Shown here: piece by piece, positions 37,163 to 46,446 of the stretch
Numbering within the stretch: position 1 is the first letter of the stretch
Layout: the number at the start of each line of letters is the position of its first letter
Source of the DNA: Tildeniella nuda ZEHNDER 1965/U140
GTDB taxonomy: Bacteria > Cyanobacteriota > Cyanobacteriia > Leptolyngbyales > Leptolyngbyaceae
DNA length: 64,000 nt
Reading direction: 5' to 3'
Assembly: GCA_019358895.1 (NCBI GenBank)
Contig: JAHHIG010000002.1
Location: 186,001-250,000, forward strand
The notes under the pieces: generated by a model
Database searches by the model: none
Seen by the model: the letters and a program-made list of their open reading frames with translations, nothing else
Told to the model about the DNA's origin: nothing
Position numbers and translations under genes: made by a program

Positions 37163-38869
37163 ATGTGTTCAGCAGTGCATTCTCATCGCCATCTTCACTC
37201 CTCTCTGGTTATCCTACTGGCTCTAAGTTTATCTGCCTGTCAACGGGGATACTCTCAGCCGCTTCGTCCTGCTCCGCTACCACAGGATGATTTGATCCGG
37301 GTCTACACCAACCACGAACCCGCTTCGCGCTATGCCGAGCCTTACCGCAAACAGATGCGAGACGGCGATGATTTAGAACAAAAAATTGTTGATGCGATCG
37401 CTGCTGCCCACACAACCGTCGATGTTGCCGTACAGGAACTCCGTCTACCCAAAATTGCGGCAGCGCTGGTCGAACGACAGACAGCAGGCGTAAAAGTGCG
37501 GGTCGTTTTAGAAAACACCTACTCACGACCATTTAGCACGTTTACACCGGAAGAGATTGCCAAACAGCCAGAGCGCGATCGCGGTCGGTACAACGAATTT
37601 CGCCAACTGGTCGATCGCAACGGTGATGGGCAACTGAGCCAGGAGGAGATCGAGCAAGGGGATGCATTAGTGGTGCTCGATCGTGCGAAAATTCCCCGCC
37701 TAGACGATACGGCAGATGGTTCCGCTGGCAGTGCTCTCATGCATCACAAATTTGTGGTCGTCGATGGGCGCACTCTCATTGTCACCTCGGCGAACTTCAC
37801 CACAAGCGACGTTCACGGCGATTTTAAATCGCCCGCCAGTCGTGGCAATGCCAACAACATGCTGGAAATCAGCAGTCCAGAACTGGCAACGCTCTTTACG
37901 CAGCAGTTTAATGTGATGTGGGGCGACGGACCGGGTGGAAAGCGAAACAGCAAGTTTGGTGTTAAAAAACCGTTTCAGCCAGCACGATCGGTCACGATTG
38001 GCTCGACCACCGTTGAAGTGCAGTTTTCGCCAACTCGCCTTTCTATACCCTGGGAACGTAGCAGCAACGGCTTAATTGGCAAAACGCTGAGTAGTGCCAA
38101 AAAATCGGTTGACATGGCACTGTTTGTTTTCTCTGAGCAAAAACTGGTGAATTTGTTAGAGACCGTTCATCAAAACGGTGTTGAAGTACGGGCGTTAATC
38201 GAACCTGGCTTCGCGTATCGTTCCTATAGTGAAGCGCTTGATATGCTGGGCATTGCCCTTGCCGATGGCTGCAAGCAGGAAGTCGCTAATCGCCCCTGGC
38301 AAAACCCAATCACGACCGTTGGTGTGCCCCGTCTTCCCCCTGGTGACTTGCTGCACAACAAATTCGGCATTGTCGATCAAGAAACGGTCATCACTGGGTC
38401 GCACAATTGGACGGATGCTGCCAACACAGGCAACGACGAGACGGTTCTGGTTGTGCATAGCTCGATCGTCGCTGCCCATTACCAACGAGAGTTTGAACGA
38501 CTCTACACAAACGCGATTTTGGGCATTCCCCCCGCTGTGCAAAAAAAGGTGAATGCGCAGCGGCAGCAATGCCAATCACAGCAACCGAACGCACCCGCAC
38601 CCGCTAATCGTAAGAGTGTGGTGCACGATCGCCCACTTGCCAAGCCAGCTACGTCTTCTGCCCATCGCAAACCAGGCAAGCCGCAAGTCAACCTCAATAC
38701 AGCAACTCAAGCCGAACTGGATGCCTTGCCTGGTGTCAGCGCAGCGCTTGCAAAGCGCATTATTGCTGCCCGTCAGCAACAACCCATTGCGTCTCTAGAC
38801 GATCTTGATCGGATTTCTGGCGTGGGTCCTAAACTTCTCAAGCGACTAGAAACGAAAGTGACCTGGTGA
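37163..38869 (+). CDS. Secreted phospholipase D-like lipoprotein with EF-hand and HhH domains
   Basis: 568 residues. Signal peptide with lipobox LSAC (Cys26). Two HKD half-sites: H194/K196/D201 and H398/K400/D405, each followed by the (S/T)(A/G)xxN(F/W)T block of PLD enzymes. Between them, inserted near the first site, is a canonical EF-hand loop DRNGDGQLSQEE (residues 151-162). After a Pro/Gln linker the C-terminus (509-568) is a ComEA-like helix-hairpin-helix pair (LNTATQAELDALPGVSAALA, GVGPKLLKRL), which binds DNA. I infer a calcium-influenced, surface-bound nuclease of the Nuc/PLD class; a phospholipase is also possible. Intact. Confidence 0.88.
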   Translation: MCSAVHSHRHLHSSLVILLALSLSACQRGYSQPLRPAPLPQDDLIRVYTNHEPASRYAEPYRKQMRDGDDLEQKIVDAIAAAHTTVDVAVQELRLPKIAAALVERQTAGVKVRVVLENTYSRPFSTFTPEEIAKQPERDRGRYNEFRQLVDRNGDGQLSQEEIEQGDALVVLDRAKIPRLDDTADGSAGSALMHHKFVVVDGRTLIVTSANFTTSDVHGDFKSPASRGNANNMLEISSPELATLFTQQFNVMWGDGPGGKRNSKFGVKKPFQPARSVTIGSTTVEVQFSPTRLSIPWERSSNGLIGKTLSSAKKSVDMALFVFSEQKLVNLLETVHQNGVEVRALIEPGFAYRSYSEALDMLGIALADGCKQEVANRPWQNPITTVGVPRLPPGDLLHNKFGIVDQETVITGSHNWTDAANTGNDETVLVVHSSIVAAHYQREFERLYTNAILGIPPAVQKKVNAQRQQCQSQQPNAPAPANRKSVVHDRPLAKPATSSAHRKPGKPQVNLNTATQAELDALPGVSAALAKRIIAARQQQPIASLDDLDRISGVGPKLLKRLETKVTW

Positions 38870-38921
38870 TGACTATTCAGGGACATTGAGGAACGGTAAA
38901 GCGTGCTGGCGCAAAAATGAC

Positions 38922-39158
38922 TTAGCCGTAGAGTACTTTAAGCTTCAGAGCGATCGGTAAGTGGGTTCTAGAAGCAAACGCCATAGCGCTCAATTTGCCT
39001 CGCATGGAGGGTGGCTGTTTGATTCGCGGTGCCGTCCAGCGTGTGCCGCCGCCCACGCGACGACCTGGAACGCCCTCTCTGCCCGCTTCCGCAGGACTGG
39101 CAAAGGATAGAATTAGCGCTAGTAAGGAAAAGCCGATCGTGAGTTGACGTACAAACAT
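38922..39158 (-). CDS. Short secreted protein, possible fragment of a DUF928 protein
   Basis: 78 residues from ATG 39158 (the frame is open 11 codons upstream). The start is a good signal peptide (FVRQLTIGFSLLALILSFAS-PAEA). The next stretch REGVPGRRVGGGTRW resembles the first conserved block of DUF928 proteins, which are about 200 or more residues long. The rest of that domain is missing; the frame ends soon after, 52 bases from the convergent PLD gene. It could be a truncated remnant or a short secreted protein in its own right. Confidence 0.45.
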   Translation of the reverse strand: MFVRQLTIGFSLLALILSFASPAEAGREGVPGRRVGGGTRWTAPRIKQPPSMRGKLSAMAFASRTHLPIALKLKVLYG

Positions 39159-39401
39159 ATAGCTAATGATAGACGCACAATACATCCACAATCGCAGAGC
39201 AACCTCTATTTCACCAGCGTTGAACCACGGAAGTCATAACTTCTTAAAGTAGTGGATGTGCTTCACAATTGCACGTATGCGCGTGGATTTACAGTTTTAC
39301 CTCAGCCAATGAATCGTGCTCTTATTAAACGTCGTGCCTGCGTCAAGCGCGAAGAGAATGCAATTGTTATCCTAAAGGGGAACAGCCAGTAGCAACCCAC
39401 C

Positions 39402-40619
39402 GTGCCATCAGACGCTATGACTCAACAGCCTGCTCGTATTTGCATTCTTGGTGGAGGCTTTGGTGGTCTCTACACGGCTCTGCGCCTCAGCCAGTTGCCT
39501 TGGGCAAAGCACGAGAAGCCAGAAATTATCCTGGTCGATCGCAGCGATCGCTTTCTCTTCTCGCCATTGCTGTATGAACTGATGACGGGTGAGCTGCAAA
39601 CCTGGGAGATTGCACCACCGTTTGAAGAATTGCTGGCAGGCACAGGCGTACGCTTTCATCAAGGCACTGTGACGGGTATTGATTTGCCAGCCAAGCACGT
39701 GCAGCTTCAGGATGGGGTCACGTTAGCGTTCGATCGCCTCGTGCTGAGCCTTGGTGGCGAAACGCCCCTTGACCTTGTACCAGGAACAGCCGACCACGCG
39801 CTACCATTCCGCTCCATTGCCGATGCCTATCGCTTGGAAGAACGTCTGCGGCGGTTAGAAGAGTCCGACGCAGACAAGATTCGAGTGGCGATCGTCGGTG
39901 CTGGCTATGCAGGCGTAGAACTAGCGTGTAAGCTTGCCGATCGGCTGCAAAACCGGGGACGCATTCGCCTGGTTGAACAAGCCGATGAAATCCTCAGAAC
40001 GTCTGCTGACTTTAACCGTGCAGCAGCAACAAAAGCCTTAGATGCGCGCGGCGTATGGATCGACTTAGAAACTGGAGTCGACGCGATCGCCTCTGACACG
40101 ATCGCTCTGACGTATAAAGGTAACGTGGACACGATCCCAGTCGATCTGGTGCTGTGGACAGTGGGTACTCGCGTTGCCAGGGTCGTCAATGACCTGCCGC
40201 TTAAGACAAACGCACGAGGACAGGTGGTGGTGACATCAACCCTGCAAGCAATTGAATACCCAGATGTCTTCTCGCTAGGCGACCTGGTTGATTGCAAAGA
40301 CGCAGACGGGCAGCAGGTACCCGCTACTGCCCAAGCAGCCTTTCAACAGTCTGAATATGTGGGTTGGAATCTTTGGGCTTCGCTGACCGATCGCCCCCTC
40401 TTGCCCTTTCGCTACCAGCACCTCGGTGAAATGATGGCGCTAGGCACTGACAACGCCACGTTGACGGGCTTCGGACTCAAGCTAGACGGCCCCTTTGCTT
40501 ATGTCGCACGGCGACTTGCTTACCTTTACCGGATGCCAACCCTGGAGCATCAGGTGCGCGTTGGGCTGAACTGGATTGCCCAACCGTTGCGTGACGCGAT
40601 CGGGGCGGTCAACTCATAG
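39402..40619 (+). CDS. ndbB: NdbB-type NAD(P)H dehydrogenase (demethylphylloquinone reductase)
   Basis: 405 residues. Two dinucleotide-binding sites: FAD at CILGGGFGGLYTALRL (residues about 12-27) and NAD(P)H at [19 protein letters not shown] (about 160-178). FLFSPLLYELMTGELQTWEIA and the C-terminal YRMPTLEHQVRVGLNW follow cyanobacterial NdbB (Synechocystis slr1743, as I recall), which reduces demethylphylloquinone so it can be methylated to phylloquinone for photosystem I. The length of about 405, shorter than respiratory type II dehydrogenases, fits NdbB. Intact. Confidence 0.88.
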   Translation: MPSDAMTQQPARICILGGGFGGLYTALRLSQLPWAKHEKPEIILVDRSDRFLFSPLLYELMTGELQTWEIAPPFEELLAGTGVRFHQGTVTGIDLPAKHVQLQDGVTLAFDRLVLSLGGETPLDLVPGTADHALPFRSIADAYRLEERLRRLEESDADKIRVAIVGAGYAGVELACKLADRLQNRGRIRLVEQADEILRTSADFNRAAATKALDARGVWIDLETGVDAIASDTIALTYKGNVDTIPVDLVLWTVGTRVARVVNDLPLKTNARGQVVVTSTLQAIEYPDVFSLGDLVDCKDADGQQVPATAQAAFQQSEYVGWNLWASLTDRPLLPFRYQHLGEMMALGTDNATLTGFGLKLDGPFAYVARRLAYLYRMPTLEHQVRVGLNWIAQPLRDAIGAVNS

Positions 40620-41108
40620 CTGAATTGGCGCTTCACAATTAAGGCTGACTTAGAGAGTTGATTCTCTATTGCGGGCATACTGACTGAAGCAATCTCTCCT
40701 CTATCCATCTGTTTAGGCAAACATACGCTCGTCATTTAAGTGGCTGGGCGCAATTAAACTAAAGATGATTTTGGGAGTGGAGGGGGTGAAACCCCCTGCC
40801 TGGGGGCAACGCTCCCAAACCCCTCCCTCACAATTAACTGTGGTTACCTACTTAAGCTTGCCGGACTGTTGCCAGAGGTGGGGATAGTCATGCCAGTCAT
40901 AAAATGTTTGGAGTCGCTTAAATAGATGTTCTTCATCAATGTCTTAAACCATCTAACGGCAATGTTTACACCAGTACTGTCGTGACGATCGCCACCACTG
41001 CAACGCCAGTTCAGTGACGGGCGAGATAAGCATTGGGCAGGTTTTAGACAGCACACGTATTGATTCCATAGAGCCAGGGGCACATACCAGAGTATCGAGG
41101 GTAGCTAG
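40620..41108. other. Intergenic gap, 489 bp
   Basis: No gene supported; short minus-strand frames here have no protein character. Contains a palindromic repeat element at 40773-40827. Confidence 0.5.
40773..40827. repeat. Palindromic repeat element, relative of the one at 23697
   Basis: Hairpin AGGGGGTGAAACCCCCT (40781-40797) and outer pair GGGAG / CTCCC. The core aligns to the reverse complement of 23727-23777. The word CAATTAA occurs on both sides (40751 and 40831) in direct orientation, possibly a target duplication. Confidence 0.65.
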
Positions 41109-41960
41109 ATGCGTGCGAGTGAACTCCTGAAGCGTTATGCCGCAGGAGAAAGAGATTTTAGCCAGGTTAGCCTTTGGGGAGTCAACCTCAGTAAAGCCAG
41201 TTTGAGGGGCATCGACCTGAGCCAAGCTGACCTAAGAGGGGCAAACTTGCGTGGGATTGTGCTGCGCGAAGCCTGCATGGATGGGACGAATCTAGCTGAG
41301 GCAGATCTGACCGGAGCCAACCTTTGGGGTGTCGATTTGCGCGGTGCCGATTTGCAGGGTGCGAATTTAACCGAAGCTAACCTGACTGGGGCAGATCTGC
41401 GAAGGGCATGTTTGATACAGGCAATTCTAAACAAAGCAAACCTGAATTCAGTCAATCTGAGCGAAGCAGACTTGAACAGTGCCCACCTTTGGGGTGCAAA
41501 TCTCTGTGCGGCAAAATTAGTCGATATTGATCTGCGAGCGGCAAACTTGCGCGGTGCCTATCTTTGTCAGGCAATCTTGAGCGGTGATTTGCGTGAGGCG
41601 AATTTGAGTGGTGCCAATTTAAGCTGGACGATTCTAGTGGGGGCAAACCTGCAAGATGCTATTTTGAGTGAGGCAGAATTGAGCAGTGCGAACCTTACCG
41701 GAGCTAACTTCACCAATGCCAAGCTACGCGGTGCCGATCTGCGCGGTGCTGACTTGACCGATGCTGACCTCAGTGGGGTAAACCTGAATGAAGCTAACCT
41801 CTCGATGGCAAAACTAACGGGTACGATTCTGAATGGTGCAACACTGAGTGGTACTGATTTGCGTGGTACAAATTTGACCGAAACCAACCTGACCGAAACC
41901 AGTTTGCTGGGAGCCAATCTACGCGGTGTCGTCATGCCAGATCACTTAACCACTGGTTAA
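41109..41960 (+). CDS. Pentapeptide repeat protein
   Basis: 283 residues. After a short helical start (RASELLKRYAAGERDFSQVS) nearly the whole protein consists of about 50 A(D/N)LxX repeats, for example LRGANLRGIVLREACMDGTN. These fold into a right-handed square beta-helix (Rfr fold). Cyanobacteria have many such proteins with mostly unknown roles. No membrane segment or signal peptide. Minus-strand frames here are repeat shadows. Intact. Confidence 0.93.
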   Translation: MRASELLKRYAAGERDFSQVSLWGVNLSKASLRGIDLSQADLRGANLRGIVLREACMDGTNLAEADLTGANLWGVDLRGADLQGANLTEANLTGADLRRACLIQAILNKANLNSVNLSEADLNSAHLWGANLCAAKLVDIDLRAANLRGAYLCQAILSGDLREANLSGANLSWTILVGANLQDAILSEAELSSANLTGANFTNAKLRGADLRGADLTDADLSGVNLNEANLSMAKLTGTILNGATLSGTDLRGTNLTETNLTETSLLGANLRGVVMPDHLTTG

Positions 41961-41979
41961 AGAGCAACTATAGCGAATC

Positions 41980-42050
41980 AGCTCTTAGCAGTCAGCGATC
42001 AGCGGTCAGCGGTTCGAGAAAAGCTGGTGGCTGACCGCTCAATGATTCGG
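41980..42050. repeat. CAGCGGT / GCTGACC heptamer words in both orientations
   Basis: GCAGTCAGCGATCAGCGGTCAGCGGTTC followed after about 20 bases by GGCTGACCGCTC, forming a hairpin downstream of the pentapeptide gene; possibly works as a terminator or REP-like site. Confidence 0.6.
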
Positions 42051-42127
42051 TGCCGCTCCCAACTGATTTGGGATTGCTATAGTATCGTTTGAGTGAGCTT
42101 TGAGCCTTATCTATAAAGTGTAAGCGT

Positions 42128-42784
42128 GTGCGTGAACCCACAAAACGTCCTCAAGTCATTTTTCTTGATGCGGTCGGTACACTGTTTGGTGTGAAGGGTA
42201 GTGTGGGCGAAGTTTACGCTGAAGTGGCGCAGCGTTTTGGGGTTGAGGTTTCAGCAACCGCACTGAATCGATCGTTTTTTCAAAGTTTTCGATCGGCAGG
42301 AATGCCTGCCTTTGGGACTGTCGATCGCGCAGAGATTCCGGCGCGGGAGTTTGCATGGTGGCTGGCGATCGCCACTGACACGTTCAAGCAAGTCGGCGTT
42401 TGGGAGCAATTTCCAGACTTTGCCGCGTTTTTTGCTGAACTGTATGCCCACTTTGCGACAGCGGCACCGTGGGTTGTGTATCCCGACGTGCGACCTGCAT
42501 TAGAGCGCTGGCAACAGATGGGTGAGACTTTAGGGATTCTATCGAACTTTGATTCGCGGCTTTACTCAGTGCTACAGGCTCTTGACTTAGCCACATTTTT
42601 CACGTCTGTCACTATTTCAACTGAGGTCGGTGCAGCCAAGCCTGATCCTCAAATTTTTGCGATCGCCCTTCAAAAACACGCTTGCTTGCCCACTGCGGCA
42701 TGGCACATTGGCGACAGCTTTGAGGAAGATTACCAGGCAGCAAAAGCGGTCGGAATGCGTGGGATCTGGCTGCGGCGAAAGTAG
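42128..42784 (+). CDS. HAD-IA family hydrolase (REG-2/HDHD3-like)
   Basis: 218 residues from a GTG. Motif I is FLDAVGTLF, with the second Asp of the usual DxDxT replaced by Val, as in the REG-2/HDHD3 subgroup. Motif II LSNFD, motif III Lys in GAAKPDPQIF, motif IV HIGDSFEEDYQAAKAVG. A cytosolic phosphatase-like enzyme; substrate unknown. Intact. Confidence 0.88.
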   Translation: MREPTKRPQVIFLDAVGTLFGVKGSVGEVYAEVAQRFGVEVSATALNRSFFQSFRSAGMPAFGTVDRAEIPAREFAWWLAIATDTFKQVGVWEQFPDFAAFFAELYAHFATAAPWVVYPDVRPALERWQQMGETLGILSNFDSRLYSVLQALDLATFFTSVTISTEVGAAKPDPQIFAIALQKHACLPTAAWHIGDSFEEDYQAAKAVGMRGIWLRRK

Positions 42785-42854
42785 ATTTTGGGTGTAGGGT
42801 AGTAAAGATTGATTGGAACGTCCGTACTGATCACTATTCTGTTCTCCCGCTGCT

Positions 42855-44051
42855 ATGACTCTAAAACCATCTCAAATTCTTAGCCTGTTAAGAGAGAAGC
42901 GGGCTGATTTTGCTACGTTTGATCAAACGACGTTACAAGCATTAGAGAAGTACCGCAGAGCACTGGCAACCGCATCCCAGGAAACTGAGGCTGTTTTGCT
43001 AGAACAGTTAGCAGAGTACTTAGCGAACGATCGCGGCGCGGAGCCTCTTGAACCGTTGGGCAACCATCTAAATTGGCTGATGCCTTCTGGTCTGGTATGG
43101 CAAAGTCGAGAGGAGAGTCATGAGTGGGTGCGCGATCGACTGACAGGTGTTGCGACCTTCGCAGTCGATGGTTCTCAAATTTATCCCAGCAAAGATTTTT
43201 CGATTCCCGTAGCGCTGGTGCAGATCGGTTGGTTTGAAAACCTGCATCAGCCCGGTGGACAGTACGACAAGGATATTGCCGTCGATGTGATGACTCCAGC
43301 AGATCTGAGGGCAAATACCAGCGGCGACCCAGTCGATCGACGCGTGAATATGCGCCGCTTTGAGATGGAGACAGCACGACTCGTGCAATACATGGAAGAC
43401 CGAGCAGGCTGCGATCGGTGTCTGGCGTTCCTCGATGGTTCGCTAGTGGTCACGTTTGCCGAAGCGTTTGATGAAGCGACGCAGCAACACTATGTCGATT
43501 GCATCGTGCGGCTCCTGCAAGCAAGCGAAACGTACCGTGTCCCGCTGGTCGGCTATATTGACACCTCCTACGCTCGTGATCTGACGCTGATGCTGCAACG
43601 ATTAACGCCAGGATTGCCCGATGCACCTGCCATTCACGATGCGTCGTTAGTACGAGGAATGCAGTGGGGCGATCGCACACCCCTATTCCGCTGCCGCCGA
43701 CCGGGAATCTTAAGGCACTATCCAGGCGCGAATCTCCAAGGGAGAGGCTACGCCAACGCGAGCCGAATTGGCTTCACCTACCTGAAAGCACACGACGGCT
43801 TTCCCGTGCGGTTAGAGCTACCTGCCTGGATTTACGACGATGGTTTGTTGGAGAACGTACTCGACTGGGTGCGAGGCGAAGTCATCATCGGCAGCGGTTA
43901 CCCCTACGTCATTGAAACCGCTGACCAGACTGCTGTGTTAAAGACGGACGATCGCCAAACGTTCTATCGCCTCCTACAGGAGTGGGCAGAGGAAGAAAAA
44001 TTGCACCTGCGGCTTTCACGCAAGATGGTGAGTAAGGCGAGGAGACGGTAG
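42855..44051 (+). CDS. NurA-domain protein (5'-3' nuclease fold)
   Basis: 398 residues. NurA core motifs: FAVDGSQIYPSKDFSIPVAL with the catalytic Asp, CLAFLDGSLVVTFAEAF, PLVGYIDTSYARDL, and a late VIGSGYPYVIETADQTAVL. In archaea NurA works with HerA in end resection; in cyanobacteria the protein is found without proven partner. No herA in this window. Intact. Confidence 0.88.
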   Translation: MTLKPSQILSLLREKRADFATFDQTTLQALEKYRRALATASQETEAVLLEQLAEYLANDRGAEPLEPLGNHLNWLMPSGLVWQSREESHEWVRDRLTGVATFAVDGSQIYPSKDFSIPVALVQIGWFENLHQPGGQYDKDIAVDVMTPADLRANTSGDPVDRRVNMRRFEMETARLVQYMEDRAGCDRCLAFLDGSLVVTFAEAFDEATQQHYVDCIVRLLQASETYRVPLVGYIDTSYARDLTLMLQRLTPGLPDAPAIHDASLVRGMQWGDRTPLFRCRRPGILRHYPGANLQGRGYANASRIGFTYLKAHDGFPVRLELPAWIYDDGLLENVLDWVRGEVIIGSGYPYVIETADQTAVLKTDDRQTFYRLLQEWAEEEKLHLRLSRKMVSKARRR

Positions 44052-44054
44052 AGC

Positions 44055-44112
44055 ATTCAGCTATTAGCTCTGCGCTGAACGCTGATAGCTGAACGCTGAC
44101 AGCTAATAGCCG
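44055..44112. repeat. Short repeats of GCTGA words
   Basis: GCTGAACGCTGATAGCTGAACGCTGACAGC words between NurA and Uma2. Same dispersed family. Confidence 0.65.
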
Positions 44113-44148
44113 CTCCAATCGACAAGCTCTTAAAATTGAGAGGTGTCT

Positions 44149-44790
44149 GTGACAAGGGCAACTTTGATGAAACGGATAGAGACGGCAGCAACGCCCAAAC
44201 GCTTCACGATCGCGGAGTATCACCGCTTGACTGAGATTGGCTTCTTCGCTGAGGACGATCGCGTTGAACTGATCCGTGGAGAGATTAACAAGATGGCAGC
44301 GAAAGGAACAGCACATACAACTTGCTGTCGAAATCTATTGCGAGAATTGGCAGAACTGGTCGTGGGCTATGCTGAACTTCAGTGTCAAGATCCCATCTCG
44401 TTACCGTCTGGCAGTGAACCAGAACCCGATTTTGTGATCGTCCGACCACGATCGGACAACTACCTGTCAGGACATCCAACGCCAGAAAATATTCTGCTAG
44501 TGATCGAGATTGCGGAATCTTCGTTGGAGTATGACCGCGAGGTGAAGCGATCGCTCTACGCTGAAGCAGGTATTACCCACTACTGGATCTTCAACCTGAT
44601 CGAACAGTGCCTGGAAGTGTATAGCGAGCCCTACCAAAATGGGGACGTGTTTAACTATGCCGTGAGACGAATCGTCTTGCCGAAGGGCACGATCGCGCTA
44701 CCTGAGTTCTCAGGCTTGGAGTCGAATGGTCTCAGCGATCGTTCACGCTTAGAGCTTTTGTTAGTCAAGATCTTCCCTGGCGCGGTCTGA
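44149..44790 (+). CDS. Uma2 family endonuclease-like protein (DUF820)
   Basis: About 213 residues. I chose the GTG at 44149, with GAGAGG 5 bases upstream; an in-frame GTG at 44143 and ATG at 44167 are alternatives. Family blocks: PKRFTIAEYHRLTEIGFFAE, PEPDFVIVRP, and IEIAESSLEYDREVKRSLYA, carrying the PD-(D/E)xK-type catalytic residues. Cyanobacteria carry many Uma2 copies, often mobile, with no clear function. Intact. Confidence 0.9.
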   Translation: MTRATLMKRIETAATPKRFTIAEYHRLTEIGFFAEDDRVELIRGEINKMAAKGTAHTTCCRNLLRELAELVVGYAELQCQDPISLPSGSEPEPDFVIVRPRSDNYLSGHPTPENILLVIEIAESSLEYDREVKRSLYAEAGITHYWIFNLIEQCLEVYSEPYQNGDVFNYAVRRIVLPKGTIALPEFSGLESNGLSDRSRLELLLVKIFPGAV

Positions 44791-44809
44791 GTGGAAAGTA
44801 ATGCGATCG

Positions 44810-45484
44810 CTACGAGTAGCCATGTTCTGCCAAAAAAGCAGGGGTTAGGCTTTGCGGAGCCGTTTCCTCAGTATGGTGCGGACTCATGCCGTGCCGCAAA
44901 AACTTCTCGACGTACTTACCGAGAATATCGCCCTCTAGATTTACGACGCTGCCCGATCGCAAAGAACTAAGGTTGGTCTCAGCGTAAGTATGAGGAATCA
45001 CCGCTACAGTAAACCAGGTTCCAGCAGGATCACAGTCAGCGATCGTCAGGCTGATGCCATTCACCGCGATGCTGCCTTTAGGGATGATGTAACGGGCAAC
45101 CTGAGCCTGATTTGTAATAAACGTCATTTCCCAGGATGTGGCGGTTTGGACAGAGTCTTGCAATTGTCCAATGCCATCCACGTGCCCGGTGACGAAGTGT
45201 CCGCCCAGCTTACTGCCCACTCGCAAGGAGGCTTCCAGGTTGACCAGCGTGCCGTCTTCTTGCCCCAAACTGGAGCGATCGCGGGTTTCGGGCGAGGCAT
45301 CTGCCATAAAGCCCTGTGGCAACAGTTCGACGACCGTCAGGCACACACCATCGACGGACACACTGTCACCGATCGCCAGATCTTGCAGGATCACTCCGGA
45401 CGTAGCAGGCAGGCACGTGATGCTTAATTTATCGACTCCGAGAGACTGTAGCGTCCCCAAACCTTGAATAAGACCAGTAAACAC
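44810..45484 (-). CDS. ribE: Riboflavin synthase, alpha subunit
   Basis: 224 residues. Two lumazine-binding repeats: the first starts MFTGLIQGLG and has DSVSVDGVCLTV; the second has GHFVTGHVDG and GSIAVNGISLTIAD. It forms riboflavin from two molecules of dimethylribityllumazine. No FMN riboswitch seen upstream. Convergent with Uma2. Intact. Confidence 0.95.
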   Translation of the reverse strand: MFTGLIQGLGTLQSLGVDKLSITCLPATSGVILQDLAIGDSVSVDGVCLTVVELLPQGFMADASPETRDRSSLGQEDGTLVNLEASLRVGSKLGGHFVTGHVDGIGQLQDSVQTATSWEMTFITNQAQVARYIIPKGSIAVNGISLTIADCDPAGTWFTVAVIPHTYAETNLSSLRSGSVVNLEGDILGKYVEKFLRHGMSPHHTEETAPQSLTPAFLAEHGYS

Positions 45485-45864
45485 GGTTTTTGCTCAGAAT
45501 TTGCTAATTTTCGACCAAATTTGCTCTATTCGCATCAAAAGATAGCCCCAAGCAACGATTGAGAAACTTTTTCAGATTGTCAAATTTGCTAAATGATCCA
45601 CTAGGATCAGGGCATAAATCAGGGCATACTTAAGGTCAGACACCTTTCACCACGATACAGACGGCTTATCTCGATCTTAGCTTCCCCTTCTAGTTCTAGC
45701 GTTTTCTCTTGCCTTAGAGGGTTCAGTAATGAGGCGACACCAGTTCCCATTAGCTAAGAGACGGCTCCCTGGAACAAAGAATAATCGTCTAAGCCTATGT
45801 CCCATCCAGTCCAGGTTCGTTACGTTGACTCCTTTTTTCTTCAGGTATTCTAGAGGCTAAGACG
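45485..45864. other. Intergenic gap, 380 bp
   Basis: Divergent promoters for ribE and the bifunctional nuclease gene. A possible promoter for the latter is TTGACT (45828) with TATTCT 15 bases later, and AGAGG about 8 bases before its ATG. A 44-codon frame ends just before the ATG but looks non-coding. Confidence 0.4.
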
Positions 45865-46371
45865 ATGATTGAAATGAAAGTCGCTGGAATTGCATTAGAT
45901 GCCGCTACACGCAGCCCCATTGTGCTTTTGAGAGATTCCACCGAGCGACGACAGTTACCAATCTACATCGGTCAAGATCAGGCAAAAGCCATTATCAACG
46001 CCTTGGAGAGCCAAACCCCACCTCGTCCGCTGACCCACGACCTATTCGTCAACCTCCTCGAAGAATGGGACATGAGCCTGGAACGAATCGTTATCCACTC
46101 TTTACAAGACAACACGTTTTACGCGATGCTCACGGTGTCTCACGGCGAGACGAAAAAAGAGATTGACGCTCGCCCCAGTGATGCGATCGCGATCGCCCTT
46201 CGCACCAACAGCCCCATCTGGGTACTCGAAGAAGTAGTCGCTGATGCCTCCATTCCGGTCGATCGTGATGCTGACGAAGCCGAGCGCAAGGCATTCCGCG
46301 ATTTTCTCTCCAATTTGCGACCGGAAGACTTTTTGCAGCGCGGCAACCTCAGCAGTGAAGAAGCGCAGTAG
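45865..46371 (+). CDS. Bifunctional nuclease family protein (DUF151/BFN)
   Basis: 168 residues. Typical start MIEMKVAGIALDAATRSPIV, then LPIYIGQDQAKAI and the conserved DARPSDAIAIALR block. The plant homologue has RNase and DNase activity; bacterial members are conserved but poorly studied. C-terminal tail acidic. Intact. Confidence 0.92.
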   Translation: MIEMKVAGIALDAATRSPIVLLRDSTERRQLPIYIGQDQAKAIINALESQTPPRPLTHDLFVNLLEEWDMSLERIVIHSLQDNTFYAMLTVSHGETKKEIDARPSDAIAIALRTNSPIWVLEEVVADASIPVDRDADEAERKAFRDFLSNLRPEDFLQRGNLSSEEAQ

Positions 46372-46446
46372 GGAAAGGCTAAAGGATTTACAGCTTAACG
46401 TGGCAGTGGCACGATATTGCTGCCTAGCCTAAATGCACTGGATGCA

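Noticed and set aside
41135-41935. Minus-strand frames of 106 and 122 codons with Ala/Pro/Arg repeats
   Set aside because: Mirror image of the pentapeptide repeats.
45729-45863. 44-codon leader peptide frame ending just before the BFN gene
   Set aside because: Basic, irregular sequence with no ribosome binding site; it spans the likely promoter.
45485-45864. FMN riboswitch upstream of ribE
   Set aside because: The conserved RFN core words (AGGGGGCA, GGTGAAATTCC-like) are absent.
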